Part shown: positions 43,167 to 53,257 of the stretch, piece after piece
How positions within the stretch are numbered: the first letter of the stretch is position 1
How the letters are laid out: each line of letters begins with the position of its first letter
Assembly: GCA_022446885.1 (NCBI GenBank)
Contig: JAKVBU010000009.1
Span: 62,001-126,000, forward strand
Length of the DNA stretch: 64,000 nt
Direction: 5' to 3'
Origin: Phycisphaerales bacterium
GTDB lineage: Bacteria > Planctomycetota > Phycisphaerae > Phycisphaerales > SM1A02
Position numbers and translations under genes: made by a program
Notes under the pieces: generated by a model
What the model was told of the DNA's origin: nothing
Database searches by the model: none
The model's input: only the letters and a program-made list of their open reading frames with translations

Positions 43167-44590
43167 GCGTGCATCAACGCGGCACAAGCATCATCGCCAC
43201 GGTCGGTCCGGCTGTTGAAGACCCCCAGAAGCTCGATCGACTCATCGCCGCTGGCGCATCAGTGTTGCGAATCAACTTGTCGCACGGCGATCGAGCGTCG
43301 CACGATGCCTGGGTTGATCGGATTCGAGCGGCTGAGGATCGATCGGGCCGGGCATTGGGCATTTTGGCGGATCTCCCCGGGCCCAAACTCCGGCTGACCG
43401 GGCTCGAGCATGGCCCTCGATCTCTTCAGACCGGTGAACCTGTATCACTTGGCGAAGGGCAGGGGGACTGTGATCTGCATGTCACGATTCCAGGCCTGCT
43501 TTCGGCGCTGTCGCCGGGGCATCGAGTCCTGATCGATGATGGTGCCGTGCGCTTGCTGGTGGAGTCGGTTGACTCGGGTGTTGCATCCTGTCGGGTCATG
43601 ACAGCGGGAGAGGTGTCACAGGGCAAGGGGGTCAACTTGCCCGACAGCGAGCCGCCGCTTCAGGTGCCCACCGACTCCGATCTGGAACAGGCCAATTGGG
43701 CTGCCCAGCGCGGCGTGGACTTCCTCGGTCAGAGCTTTGTCGGGCGAGCTGAGGAACTCAAGACGTTGCGCGCAGCCTTGCCCGGGAGTACGACCGATCC
43801 GATCATCGTCGCCAAGATCGAGCGTCCAGTAGCGGTTGAGCATCTGGAGTCCATCGTGCGTGAAGCCGATGCCGTGATGGTGGCCCGCGGCGATCTGGGT
43901 GTGGAGATGGAGATTGCCACGGTGCCCATGGTGCAGCGGCAGATCCTCGAGGTGACACGTCGTATGGGTCGCCCATGCATCGTGGCCACGCAGATGCTGC
44001 AGTCGATGATCGAGTCGCCATCACCTACTCGGGCTGAGGCCGGCGATGTCGCCACGGCCATCACCGAAGGCGCAGACGCGGTGATGTTGTCGGGCGAAAC
44101 GTCAGTGGGGCAGTGGCCGGATCTGGCCGTCTCGACCATGGCCAGAATCGCCGAGGTCACGGAAACGCATCTGCGTCCAGAGTCGTCATTCCCACAAGAG
44201 GAGGGCATCGAACCCCCAGTAGCCGCTCTGTGCGAGGCGACTTGGAGCACGATCGTCAGACTTCAGGCCGATGGGCTGCTCTGTCGATCTCGCCATGGCC
44301 TCTGGGCTACGCGGCTGTCGCGAGCTCGTCTCGGGATTCCCATTCTCGCGGTCACCGATCAGCAGACCGCGGCTCGACGCATGTCGCTGTTGCGTGATGT
44401 CATCCCATTGGTGCTTGAGGACATGCCACCGCCGAATTGTGAACACCCGTGTTTCGGCATCGATCTGGATCGAATTCGAAGCATGCTGCGTCTTGAGGAC
44501 AGCTGCACGCTCATCGAGACCGGGGCCGGAAGCGGAGACGCGGCTCACCCGGCGTTGCATCTGGCCGTTCGGACGCTTTCAGGCTCATGA
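43163..44590 (+). CDS. pyk: Pyruvate kinase
   Basis: This 475-residue glycolytic enzyme makes ATP and pyruvate from phosphoenolpyruvate. Motifs in order are IIATVGPA (N-terminus), RINLSHGD, the catalytic IVAKIERPVAVEHL with its lysine, ARGDLGVEM, and ATQMLQSM. The C-terminal allosteric domain is about the usual length. It overlaps both neighbours by 4 bases. Confidence 0.96.
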   Translation: MSVHQRGTSIIATVGPAVEDPQKLDRLIAAGASVLRINLSHGDRASHDAWVDRIRAAEDRSGRALGILADLPGPKLRLTGLEHGPRSLQTGEPVSLGEGQGDCDLHVTIPGLLSALSPGHRVLIDDGAVRLLVESVDSGVASCRVMTAGEVSQGKGVNLPDSEPPLQVPTDSDLEQANWAAQRGVDFLGQSFVGRAEELKTLRAALPGSTTDPIIVAKIERPVAVEHLESIVREADAVMVARGDLGVEMEIATVPMVQRQILEVTRRMGRPCIVATQMLQSMIESPSPTRAEAGDVATAITEGADAVMLSGETSVGQWPDLAVSTMARIAEVTETHLRPESSFPQEEGIEPPVAALCEATWSTIVRLQADGLLCRSRHGLWATRLSRARLGIPILAVTDQQTAARRMSLLRDVIPLVLEDMPPPNCEHPCFGIDLDRIRSMLRLEDSCTLIETGAGSGDAAHPALHLAVRTLSGS

Positions 44591-45852
44591 CTGATGCGCC
44601 CCGGGTCAGCTGCGCGATCATCTCGGTCGGTGATGAGGTGGTCTCTGGTCGGATTACGGACACCAATGCGCCCTGGCTGGCCCAGGTACTTGAGCGTCGC
44701 GGTGTTCACTGCCGGCACATGGAGACGATGGGCGACTGCCCCGATGCCATTGCCGGTGGATTGAGGAGATGGCTGGGCCAGGTCGATCTGATCGTGGTCA
44801 GCGGAGGGCTCGGTCCAACCGGAGACGACCGAACCCGTCAGGCCCTCTTCGATGTCGTGCCTGATCCCATCGAGCGAGACGCCCAGGCAGCGCGGGCGCT
44901 GCAGGATCGCCTCGAGGCCGTCGGTGTGGAGGCGTGCCCATCGCAGCTGTCTCAAGCCGATCGCCCTGCAACGATGCGTAGCGTGCCCAATGCAAATGGG
45001 ACGGCCCCGGGTATCGCCGGTACCGTTGAATCCACTTCCATCTGGGTGTTGCCGGGCCCGCCCGACGAGTTGCGGCCGATGGTTGAACATCACCTGCTCA
45101 GCACCGTCGGGGCCGAGGCGATTGGGGCGAGCGAAGAGATCGTGCTCTTTGGCATGGCCGAGCGGCCGGCAGCTGGCTACATCGAACCGTGGTTGGTGGG
45201 CGACGGTGTGCGCCGTGGGAGCATTCGTGCCACGGGCGGGCTGGTGAAGATTCGCCTCGACCACGACGACGCAGGTCTAGTCCACCGTGAGGCTCAGTCG
45301 CTTCGGGCGGCCCTCGCTCCCTTCGCGCTGCCTGCATGTTGCTCTACCCCGGCTGATGCCCTGCGATTGCATCTGGAACAGGCTGGATTGACGGTAGCCA
45401 CGTGCGAGTCGTGCACCGGCGGTGCCATCGGCGCAGCGTTGACCGATCGGCCCGGGGCCAGCCGCGTCTTCAAGGGGGGCCTGCAGACGTACGCCGATGA
45501 GGCCAAGGTAGCGCTGGTAGGCGTGCCGGCCGACTTGCTGGGTTCTGGCGGCCCCGGCGCCGTCAGTGAGGCCACCGCAAAGGCGATGGCTCAAGGCGCT
45601 CGATCGCGTCTACAGAGCGATGTGAGCGTCAGTGTGACGGGTATTGCCGGGCCAGATGGTGGTACCCCGATCAAGCCGGTGGGCACGGTCTGGATCGCGA
45701 CCGCCTGCCAGGCGCAGGTGCGGGCACGTTGTGTGCGCATTCGAGGTGATCGGGCCCGTGTTCGAACCTGGACGATCCACGCAGCCTGCATGTCCCTGCT
45801 GTGGCATCTGCAGGGGCTCGATGTGAAGACGCAGTGGGATGTCTCGACATGA
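44587..45852 (+). CDS. cinA: CinA: competence/damage-inducible protein with NMN amidohydrolase domain
   Basis: This 421-residue protein has an N-terminal MoCF-type domain (GDEVVSGRITDTN, SGGLGPTGDDRTRQAL) and a C-terminal amidohydrolase domain with the signature CESCTGGAIGAALTDRPGAS (about 269-288) and VTGIAGPDGGTPIKPVGTVWIA. The family deamidates nicotinamide mononucleotide and hydrolyses ADP-ribose; both halves are intact. It overlaps pyk and folK by 4 bases each. Confidence 0.93.
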   Translation: MTDAPRVSCAIISVGDEVVSGRITDTNAPWLAQVLERRGVHCRHMETMGDCPDAIAGGLRRWLGQVDLIVVSGGLGPTGDDRTRQALFDVVPDPIERDAQAARALQDRLEAVGVEACPSQLSQADRPATMRSVPNANGTAPGIAGTVESTSIWVLPGPPDELRPMVEHHLLSTVGAEAIGASEEIVLFGMAERPAAGYIEPWLVGDGVRRGSIRATGGLVKIRLDHDDAGLVHREAQSLRAALAPFALPACCSTPADALRLHLEQAGLTVATCESCTGGAIGAALTDRPGASRVFKGGLQTYADEAKVALVGVPADLLGSGGPGAVSEATAKAMAQGARSRLQSDVSVSVTGIAGPDGGTPIKPVGTVWIATACQAQVRARCVRIRGDRARVRTWTIHAACMSLLWHLQGLDVKTQWDVST

Positions 45853-46358
45853 CGAGCGGCCGTGTCTGGATCGCACTGGGAACGAATCTGGGCGATCGGC
45901 ATGCGGCGCTCGATCAGGCGCTCAGCCAGCTGGGCCACACACTCAGGATCGAGGCGACCAGCAGCCGGTGGGAGACGGCGCCGGTAGGCCCCCATGAACA
46001 AGGGGCGTTTCTCAACATGGTGATCAGGGCCGAGACCTCTTTGGCGCCCGCTGATCTGTTGTCCCTGTGCCTCTCGATCGAATCGGACATGGGCCGCGAT
46101 CGAGCCACCACAACGCGATGGGGGCCGCGGATCATCGATCTCGACCTGCTGCTGATGTCATCCCCACTCCTATTGGAAGCACCGGGCCTGACGTTGCCCC
46201 ACCCGCGACTCCATGAACGTGCCTTTGTGCTGGCACCGATCACCCAGATCGATCCGGACTTGGTGCATCCTGTGAAAGAACGCACAATGGCTTCGTTGCT
46301 CAGAGATGAGATTCAAGCTAATGGGCCCTTGGCCGGGAGGTGCGAGCGTGTCGATTGA
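45849..46358 (+). CDS. folK: 2-amino-4-hydroxy-6-hydroxymethyldihydropteridine pyrophosphokinase
   Basis: This 169-residue enzyme pyrophosphorylates the pterin in folate synthesis. It opens WIALGTNLGDRHAALDQAL and contains the HPPK signature RWGPRIIDLDLLLM (about 94-107), including the two Mg-binding aspartates, then LPHPRLHERAFVLAPI. The ATG at 45849 overlaps the cinA stop; a longer frame adds 16 unrelated residues. Confidence 0.95.
   Translation: MTSGRVWIALGTNLGDRHAALDQALSQLGHTLRIEATSSRWETAPVGPHEQGAFLNMVIRAETSLAPADLLSLCLSIESDMGRDRATTTRWGPRIIDLDLLLMSSPLLLEAPGLTLPHPRLHERAFVLAPITQIDPDLVHPVKERTMASLLRDEIQANGPLAGRCERVD
46335..46340 (+). promoter_or_regulatory. Shine-Dalgarno deciding the 46348 start
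   Basis: GGGAGG lies 7 bases before the GTG at 46348 and inside the end of folK, pointing to coupled translation from this GTG. Confidence 0.6.
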
Positions 46359-47082
46359 ACGAAGCTGCAAGTTGGCGATCTCTGTTTCGTGTGTGCTCTT
46401 TTGCTTGGCCGGTGTCGCAGGGTGTCGGTCATCGGGGTCTGGGCCAGCCGTCTCCGATGTGCAAGTAAAGGCTGTGAGCGTTGACTCGATCATGGATGCC
46501 ATGCGCGAGGCGTGGGCCGGTTTGGACACGGTTGACTCCAGCGCTCGCATGATTGTCACCGGGCCCAATGACCGGATCGTGGGGGACATGGGGATGCGGG
46601 TGCAGTGCACAAGGAAGCCGCGCGGGGCACGTTGGTCCGTGGGTGAGCGAGAGACGACCATCGTCGATGGCCGGCTTCAAGTTGATACTTCTCAGCCACC
46701 GGTAGAAGTAGAATCAGGTTCGCCAGCTCAAGTGCTTTCCCAGCACATGGGCGCAAGTGCAATGCCCGTTGAGCTCTGGTTGTTCTGGGGAGAAGTTCCT
46801 GAGGGAGAAGACGAGGCAGCATTTCTGCTTTCGCTGATGTGCGGGGGAACGGTCGGGCGAATCGATTCAATGCAACTGCTGGAGTCGCCATCGGGGCAAG
46901 CTCGAATCCAACTGGAGGGCTTGGGAGGAACGGCAGTTGTCACCATCGACACGAATCGGCATGTCATGATCAAGGCGATCTGTGTCTCACGGCCACAGGG
47001 CGCACCTGACGTCACGATCGAATCGGCCATCAAGTGGGAGGTCACCTCTCCCGACAAGATCGAGCCGCCCATCGACCTGTGA
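46348..47082 (+). CDS. Lipoprotein of unknown function
   Basis: This 244-residue protein starts with a signal peptide and lipobox LAGVAGC (Cys24). The remainder is beta-rich, with a repeat of WSVGERETTIVDGRLQVD-type strands reminiscent of LolA/LolB-like folds, though without a firm match. The GTG at 46348 was chosen because GGGAGG lies 7 bases upstream. The gene overlaps the end of folK by 11 bases and ends the plus-strand chain. Confidence 0.7.
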   Translation: MSIERSCKLAISVSCVLFCLAGVAGCRSSGSGPAVSDVQVKAVSVDSIMDAMREAWAGLDTVDSSARMIVTGPNDRIVGDMGMRVQCTRKPRGARWSVGERETTIVDGRLQVDTSQPPVEVESGSPAQVLSQHMGASAMPVELWLFWGEVPEGEDEAAFLLSLMCGGTVGRIDSMQLLESPSGQARIQLEGLGGTAVVTIDTNRHVMIKAICVSRPQGAPDVTIESAIKWEVTSPDKIEPPIDL

Positions 47083-47097
47083 AGTGGCCAGTGGCGG

Positions 47098-48543
47098 TCA
47101 AGGCCCGCTGGTGAGCCACCGGGCCGTGGCTTCGACCAGGTCCTTCTGCATGGCTCGGGCAGCCTTTGTGTTCTTCAGGTTGTTGCACAGCACACTGAAC
47201 GCTGCGCATCGACCGTCGGGGGCGCTGATCACGCCGCTGAGCGTGCTCACCCCACTGATGTACCCCGTCTTGGCCTCAAGTGTGCATCCGTGCAGATCCA
47301 GGGATCCAAACCGGCGTTTCACTGTTCCCCGGTCGATCGTGGAAAGAGAGTCCAGCAGCGCGTCTCCCTCAGGCGTACCTCGCTTGAACGATGCCAGCCA
47401 AGCAGCGAGCACGCTCGGTGAAACCTTGTTCTGGCGACTCATGCCCGACCCGTCGGCTACCTCGACGCGTTCAATCCCGGTTCGAGCCCGCACTTCGCGC
47501 CGCACAAGCGCCGAACCATCACGCCAGGCGCCGGGCCGACCAGTTGCTTCGTGGGCCGCCCGCTTGAGCAGTGCGTCGGCGTAGATGTTTCGGCTCTCGA
47601 CGTTGCACTGCCGTAGCACCGTGGTCATGGGTGTCACGATGTCGGGGCCGATTGCGGAAGCGCCCGTGCCGGAATCAAATCGCTCATCTTCAGTCGGGCG
47701 AGTGATCTCATTGACCTCGATACCACGTCTCGACAGGCGGTCAGCCAACATCCGTCCGGTCAGCAGGGGCATGTCCTGCACCGTGACATCCACTGGGACA
47801 ACGAGGGGCTGGGCAACCGTTCCGCTGACCGCGATGGCATCGGTGCCCGGCGCTCGATGCACGGAAACTTCAGTCTTGGAGCCGTGCGACTTCAGGCGAT
47901 TGTCGATGGGAAGGAAGGGCACTGCCGGACGGACGTCGTCCAGTCGTGGTCCACTTGGGCCCGGTGCGGGTCGCAGGTGGAGCATGTTGCGGTGGAAATT
48001 CAGCCCTGCAGAACCAGCGCAGTAGTGTCGGCTGAGTTGTTCTCGAGGCCATGAGGGGTGGATGAACGCTTGATCGAACACTCGGTCATCTACGACAAGT
48101 CGATCAATCGACCTGACACCAGTTGCTTCGATTGCATCGGCCCAGATGTCGAGGATGCCGTCGGCGGTCATGGGGCGACCCAGTTCGTCGGTCATGTCGG
48201 CCAGCAGATCGGGGTCTGCCAGCGCAGGATCGCCGTCACCGACAATGATCACGTCATCGCCCTGCTTCAGGAGCCGCGTACGAAATCGCCAGTCGGGCCC
48301 GAGTATGGCTATGGCCGTGCCCGAAGAGAGCAGTTTCATGTTGCTGGCGGGAATTCGGGGGGTGTCGGCATCAACACCGGCCAGCACGCGTCCATCGCAG
48401 GCGACGACTGAAGCGCCCCAGGTGCCCGGCGTGAGGCCCGATCGAGCCGCAAGCGCATCGATGGTTCGATCCAGCGACGGGGCGGCAAGTGTCGCAGAGC
48501 AGGTCAGGGCTGCGCCCAGTCGGGCCAGGTGCGTAGGGAGCAT
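47098..48543 (-). CDS. dacB: D-alanyl-D-alanine carboxypeptidase/endopeptidase (PBP4 type)
   Basis: This 481-residue penicillin-binding protein 4 has a signal peptide, then SNMK (active Ser67, Lys70) followed by the inserted domains, SGMSRQN, and a C-terminal KTG motif in LEAKTGYISGV. It cleaves peptidoglycan cross-links in the periplasm. A start at 48552 is possible, but TACGAT ends 7 bases before the ATG at 48541-48543, and the longer start would lie within that box; I therefore place the start at 48543. Confidence 0.92.
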   Translation of the reverse strand: MLPTHLARLGAALTCSATLAAPSLDRTIDALAARSGLTPGTWGASVVACDGRVLAGVDADTPRIPASNMKLLSSGTAIAILGPDWRFRTRLLKQGDDVIIVGDGDPALADPDLLADMTDELGRPMTADGILDIWADAIEATGVRSIDRLVVDDRVFDQAFIHPSWPREQLSRHYCAGSAGLNFHRNMLHLRPAPGPSGPRLDDVRPAVPFLPIDNRLKSHGSKTEVSVHRAPGTDAIAVSGTVAQPLVVPVDVTVQDMPLLTGRMLADRLSRRGIEVNEITRPTEDERFDSGTGASAIGPDIVTPMTTVLRQCNVESRNIYADALLKRAAHEATGRPGAWRDGSALVRREVRARTGIERVEVADGSGMSRQNKVSPSVLAAWLASFKRGTPEGDALLDSLSTIDRGTVKRRFGSLDLHGCTLEAKTGYISGVSTLSGVISAPDGRCAAFSVLCNNLKNTKAARAMQKDLVEATARWLTSGP

Positions 48544-48550
48544 GATGGGC

Positions 48551-48556
48551 ATCGTA
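48551..48556 (-). promoter_or_regulatory. Leaderless -10 box of dacB
   Basis: TACGAT on the minus strand ends 7 bases before the dacB ATG at 48543, matching the ligA box at 48570-48575. Confidence 0.5.
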
Positions 48557-48557
48557 G

Positions 48558-50582
<2,025 letters not shown>

Positions 50583-50598
50583 GCATGGTGGCGGTCTC

Positions 50599-50604
50599 TA
50601 CCAT
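50599..50604 (+). promoter_or_regulatory. Leaderless -10 box of the gene at 50612
   Basis: TACCAT ends 7 bases before the ATG at 50612, in the 29-base gap after ligA. Confidence 0.45.
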
Positions 50605-50611
50605 GGTCTGA

Positions 50612-51046
50612 ATGGGACAAGTTGCGCTTGGTCTTCGGTCAATGGCTTTCCAAATCACCGTGTTCGTGGTGATGGCAGCCCTGTTGGCATGGGTGCTGGG
50701 GGGCACCTTGTTTCCGCGGCCGGCCGTGGGCTTGCAAGATGGCGAGGTTCAGATGGCTGGTTGGGATTGGTGTTGGGAGGCCCAGACCAGCCCTGAAGGC
50801 CACGCCATCGACTGGTATCTGGTGCGGCGGCCAATGGGGAGCGATGAAGGTCCATGGTCACGGGTCTCAGGTGGAGGCCCCTTTGCGGCCGTCGAGCCCT
50901 TGCAGGCCACCGGGCCACTGGAGTCATCCTCCGGGCAGTTCACCACTCGCGTCTGGATTCGCACGAGCCCTAGCGCATCGACCACTTTGACCGTGCACGC
51001 CGATGGTCGGGCAATTCTCGATCAGTCCGTTGCCACGGTGGACTGA
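50612..51046 (+). CDS. Single-pass membrane protein of unknown function
   Basis: This 144-residue protein has one N-terminal hydrophobic helix (about 10-32) and a soluble beta-rich domain with a Trp-rich start (GWDWCWEAQTS). I recognise no family. It ends within the 3' end of the convergent uppP gene, overlapping it by 25 bases. Confidence 0.6.
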   Translation: MGQVALGLRSMAFQITVFVVMAALLAWVLGGTLFPRPAVGLQDGEVQMAGWDWCWEAQTSPEGHAIDWYLVRRPMGSDEGPWSRVSGGGPFAAVEPLQATGPLESSSGQFTTRVWIRTSPSASTTLTVHADGRAILDQSVATVD

Positions 51047-51930
51047 GGGGCGTCAGGGCTGGGCGTCTGAGCGCCGATAGACACTGCGCCAGTCATCACC
51101 AGCGCCCCGAGAACGACGGCGAGCACGATTCGGTACCAGCCGAAGGCCGCCAGGCCGTGTCTGGTCAGGAATGACACCAGCCACTTGATGGCGATGGCAG
51201 CCGCGATCGTCGCGACCAGCGTGCCGACGATGATCGGAACGGTGCCCAGCACCTGAAACATGTTGGGCTCGTCACCCGTGAGATTGCCGGTGAGTTTGTA
51301 AACGCAGGCGCCGCCGAGGGTGGGCAGGCCCAACAGGAATGAGAATTCCGCGGCCCGCGCCGCCGAGAGCCCCATCCACATGCCCCCGACAATCGTGACC
51401 ATGGATCGACTTGTACCCGGCCACATGGCAAGGCATTGCAGCAGACCGATGATCAGGGCTGCTCGAATGGTCAGGTCGATGCCGCTTGGGCCCTCTTGGG
51501 TTGCCCGCTTGGGCCCCGAGCCCATCGCAATCATCAAGATGCCACCGGCGATGAGCGCTCCCAGCACCGGCCAAGGGGCCATCAGATGCGATTCGATTGT
51601 CTCGTCCAGCAGGGGCCCCAGAATCGCCGCAGGCAGGAAGGCGATCACGATATTCCTTGCCAGTTGCAGCCCTTGGCGGTCTTTGCCTGCAATGCCAAGG
51701 CACATTCTGGCAACCGGACGTCGATAGAGCCCCAAGACGGCCAAGATCGCCCCGCCTTGGATCACGATGAGGAGATCATCGGTGGCTTCCTTCACCTGAG
51801 GAGGCTGATCCAGCCCCAGGAGTGAGGCCAGCAGCACCAGATGGCCGGTCGAGCTCACCGGCAGGTATTCGGTGATGCCCTCGACCAGGCCCAGCAAGAT
51901 GGCGTCAAGAATGGTGAGCACGTCAGGCAT
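51022..51930 (-). CDS. uppP: Undecaprenyl-diphosphatase (bacitracin resistance)
   Basis: This 302-residue integral membrane enzyme recycles undecaprenyl diphosphate for peptidoglycan synthesis. Motifs are GLVEGITEYLPVSSTGHLVLL at the N-terminus (about 14-34), and PGTSRSM in the second signature loop. About eight helices are visible. It is divergent from the Fur-like regulator and tail-to-tail with the 50612 gene. Confidence 0.94.
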   Translation of the reverse strand: MPDVLTILDAILLGLVEGITEYLPVSSTGHLVLLASLLGLDQPPQVKEATDDLLIVIQGGAILAVLGLYRRPVARMCLGIAGKDRQGLQLARNIVIAFLPAAILGPLLDETIESHLMAPWPVLGALIAGGILMIAMGSGPKRATQEGPSGIDLTIRAALIIGLLQCLAMWPGTSRSMVTIVGGMWMGLSAARAAEFSFLLGLPTLGGACVYKLTGNLTGDEPNMFQVLGTVPIIVGTLVATIAAAIAIKWLVSFLTRHGLAAFGWYRIVLAVVLGALVMTGAVSIGAQTPSPDAPQSTVATD

Positions 51931-51937
51931 GGTGCGA

Positions 51938-51943
51938 TACCAT
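51938..51943 (+). promoter_or_regulatory. Leaderless -10 box of the Fur-like gene
   Basis: TACCAT ends 7 bases before the ATG at 51951, in the 20-base gap with uppP. On the minus strand the same site reads TGGTAT, so the two promoters may share it. Confidence 0.5.
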
Positions 51944-51950
51944 CATCGGC

Positions 51951-52379
51951 ATGTGTGAGTCTCCGGCTCGATGCACGATTACGGAACATGGCCTCCGATG
52001 CACGGCGCAGCGGGAGTCGGTGCTCGAGACCCTGCGTCAGGCCCATGACCATCCCACTGCCGAGACCCTGCATGAGCGGTTGGAGGGGGTCTCTCTGGCA
52101 ACGGTCTACAACGCCCTTGAGGCCTTTGCCAAGGTGGGATTGGCCCAGCCTATCGCTTTGGCGGGCGGGCTGACCCGCTGGGACTCCACCATGGGGCTTC
52201 ACGCCCATGTGCGGCGGTCGGGAGATGACCGGCTCGAGGACCTGCCCGAGGACTTGGCCGGCAATCTTCTTGCAAGCCTGACGCCTCGACGGCTGGAGCA
52301 ATTGGCCAGTCGCCTTGGCGGGCGAATTCGTGGCGTTCAGGTGACGGTGCTGCTGGACGACGAGCCCACCTCCACGTGA
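51951..52379 (+). CDS. Fur-family regulator lacking the usual metal-site cysteines
   Basis: This 142-residue protein has the Fur winged-helix: RCTAQRESVLETLRQAHDHPTAETLHERL, then VSLATVYNALEAFAKVGLA (about 45-63). The region that in Fur, PerR and Zur reads HHHxxCxxC is HAHVRRSGDD here, and there is no second CxxC. The regulator may sense something other than zinc or iron, or use a different site. It is followed by aroK with a 4-base overlap. Confidence 0.75.
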   Translation: MCESPARCTITEHGLRCTAQRESVLETLRQAHDHPTAETLHERLEGVSLATVYNALEAFAKVGLAQPIALAGGLTRWDSTMGLHAHVRRSGDDRLEDLPEDLAGNLLASLTPRRLEQLASRLGGRIRGVQVTVLLDDEPTST

Positions 52380-52915
52380 CGTCGCTAGTGCTCATCGGAG
52401 CTCGCTGCGCCGGCAAGACGACGATCGGTCGGCGCCTGGCCGACAGTGCAGCGGTGCCCTTCGTCGATCTGGACGACCTTGTGCTGCAGGATCTGGGGGC
52501 GACGTCAGCGACTGAGGTGTTCGGTGATCCAGCCAGGGGCGAATCAACCTGGAGAGCGGCTGAGTCGCGGCAACTGAGATTGGCCTTGGAGCGATCTGCT
52601 ACGGAGCGGTTGGTGATCGCCACGGGTGGAGGCGTCGTGTGTGCCACAGACAATCGGCAGGCACTCATCATGGCTGCGTCCAGAGGCGATGTGTTGGTGC
52701 TGTGGCTGGCCGTCAGCGGAGAAGTGTCGCGTACGAGGTTGGCCGCCGACAGCGGCGATCGCCCACCACTGCGTCCCGGCGGCGACGTTGTGGCCGAAGC
52801 GCTGGAAGTGGCAGCCACGCGTGCCCCTCTCTATCAAGAGGTGGCTGACGCGCAGGTTGATGCGGATCAGCGTATTGACAGCGTCATCGCCTCGATCTGG
52901 ACGAAGTGGGGCTGA
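52376..52915 (+). CDS. aroK: Shikimate kinase
   Basis: This 179-residue enzyme phosphorylates shikimate in aromatic amino-acid synthesis. The P-loop GARCAGKT is at 8-15, the shikimate-binding DLDD at 31-34, and ATGGGVV follows. The start is GTG at 52376, overlapping the Fur-like stop by 4 bases. It has an extended C-terminus compared with the ~170-residue average. Confidence 0.93.
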   Translation: MTSLVLIGARCAGKTTIGRRLADSAAVPFVDLDDLVLQDLGATSATEVFGDPARGESTWRAAESRQLRLALERSATERLVIATGGGVVCATDNRQALIMAASRGDVLVLWLAVSGEVSRTRLAADSGDRPPLRPGGDVVAEALEVAATRAPLYQEVADAQVDADQRIDSVIASIWTKWG

Positions 52916-52964
52916 ACGTCGATTTGGCTGAACTGGGCGTAAGGGTGCCCACGAGGGCAGCGCG

Positions 52965-53105
52965 TCACTTCACGCTGAGGCGACGCCCGAGCCGACGCTT
53001 GCGGCTGAGCATCTTGCGTCCCAGGCGAGTCTTCATGCGTGCCCGGAATCCAAATTGACGAGCACGCTTCACCTTGCTGACGCGGCGGGGATAGTGCATT
53101 GCCAT
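52965..53105 (-). CDS. rpmH: 50S ribosomal protein L34
   Basis: This 46-residue protein reads MAMHYPRRVSKVKRARQFGF and ends RKRRLGRRLSVK, matching L34 with an N-terminal variant of the usual MKRTYQP. The ATG at 53103-53105 follows GGAG by about 7 bases; a longer frame from 53270 is not homologous. rnpA, the normal partner downstream, is absent here; aroK converges instead. Confidence 0.93.
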   Translation of the reverse strand: MAMHYPRRVSKVKRARQFGFRARMKTRLGRKMLSRKRRLGRRLSVK

Positions 53106-53180
53106 GGATCGAACTCCGGGAACGGGACTGCTGAGAGGCTGAATCTGGGCCTGATGGGCCTCAGACCTGAGGAACGGGGC

Positions 53181-53186
53181 ATTGTA
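53181..53186 (-). promoter_or_regulatory. Candidate -10 box of rpmH
   Basis: TACAAT on the minus strand lies 75 bases before the rpmH start. It would give a ~70-base leader with the GGAG Shine-Dalgarno. Confidence 0.4.
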
Positions 53187-53220
53187 CCAGCCAGCGGGCA
53201 GATGTCCAGCCAGCGGGTAG
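53187..53220. repeat. 15-base imperfect direct repeat between rpmH and rnc
   Basis: CCAGCCAGCGGGCAG (53187-53201) recurs at 53206-53220 with one change. The pair sits just behind the rpmH -10 box and in front of the rnc -10 box, where a regulator could touch both. Whether it is a binding site is unknown. Confidence 0.45.
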
Positions 53221-53223
53221 TCT
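53218..53223 (+). promoter_or_regulatory. Candidate -10 box of rnc
   Basis: TAGTCT ends 34 bases before the rnc ATG and gives a short leader that includes a small GGGCC/GGCCC hairpin (53236-53248). Confidence 0.35.
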
Positions 53224-53257
53224 GTGGGCTTGAACGGGCCTGAGGCCCTGTGCCCCC

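Noticed and set aside
53236-53248. The small GGGCC/GGCCC hairpin before rnc as an RNase III self-cleavage site.
   Set aside because: The stem is only five pairs with a three-base loop, too short for RNase III cleavage as in the E. coli rnc leader.
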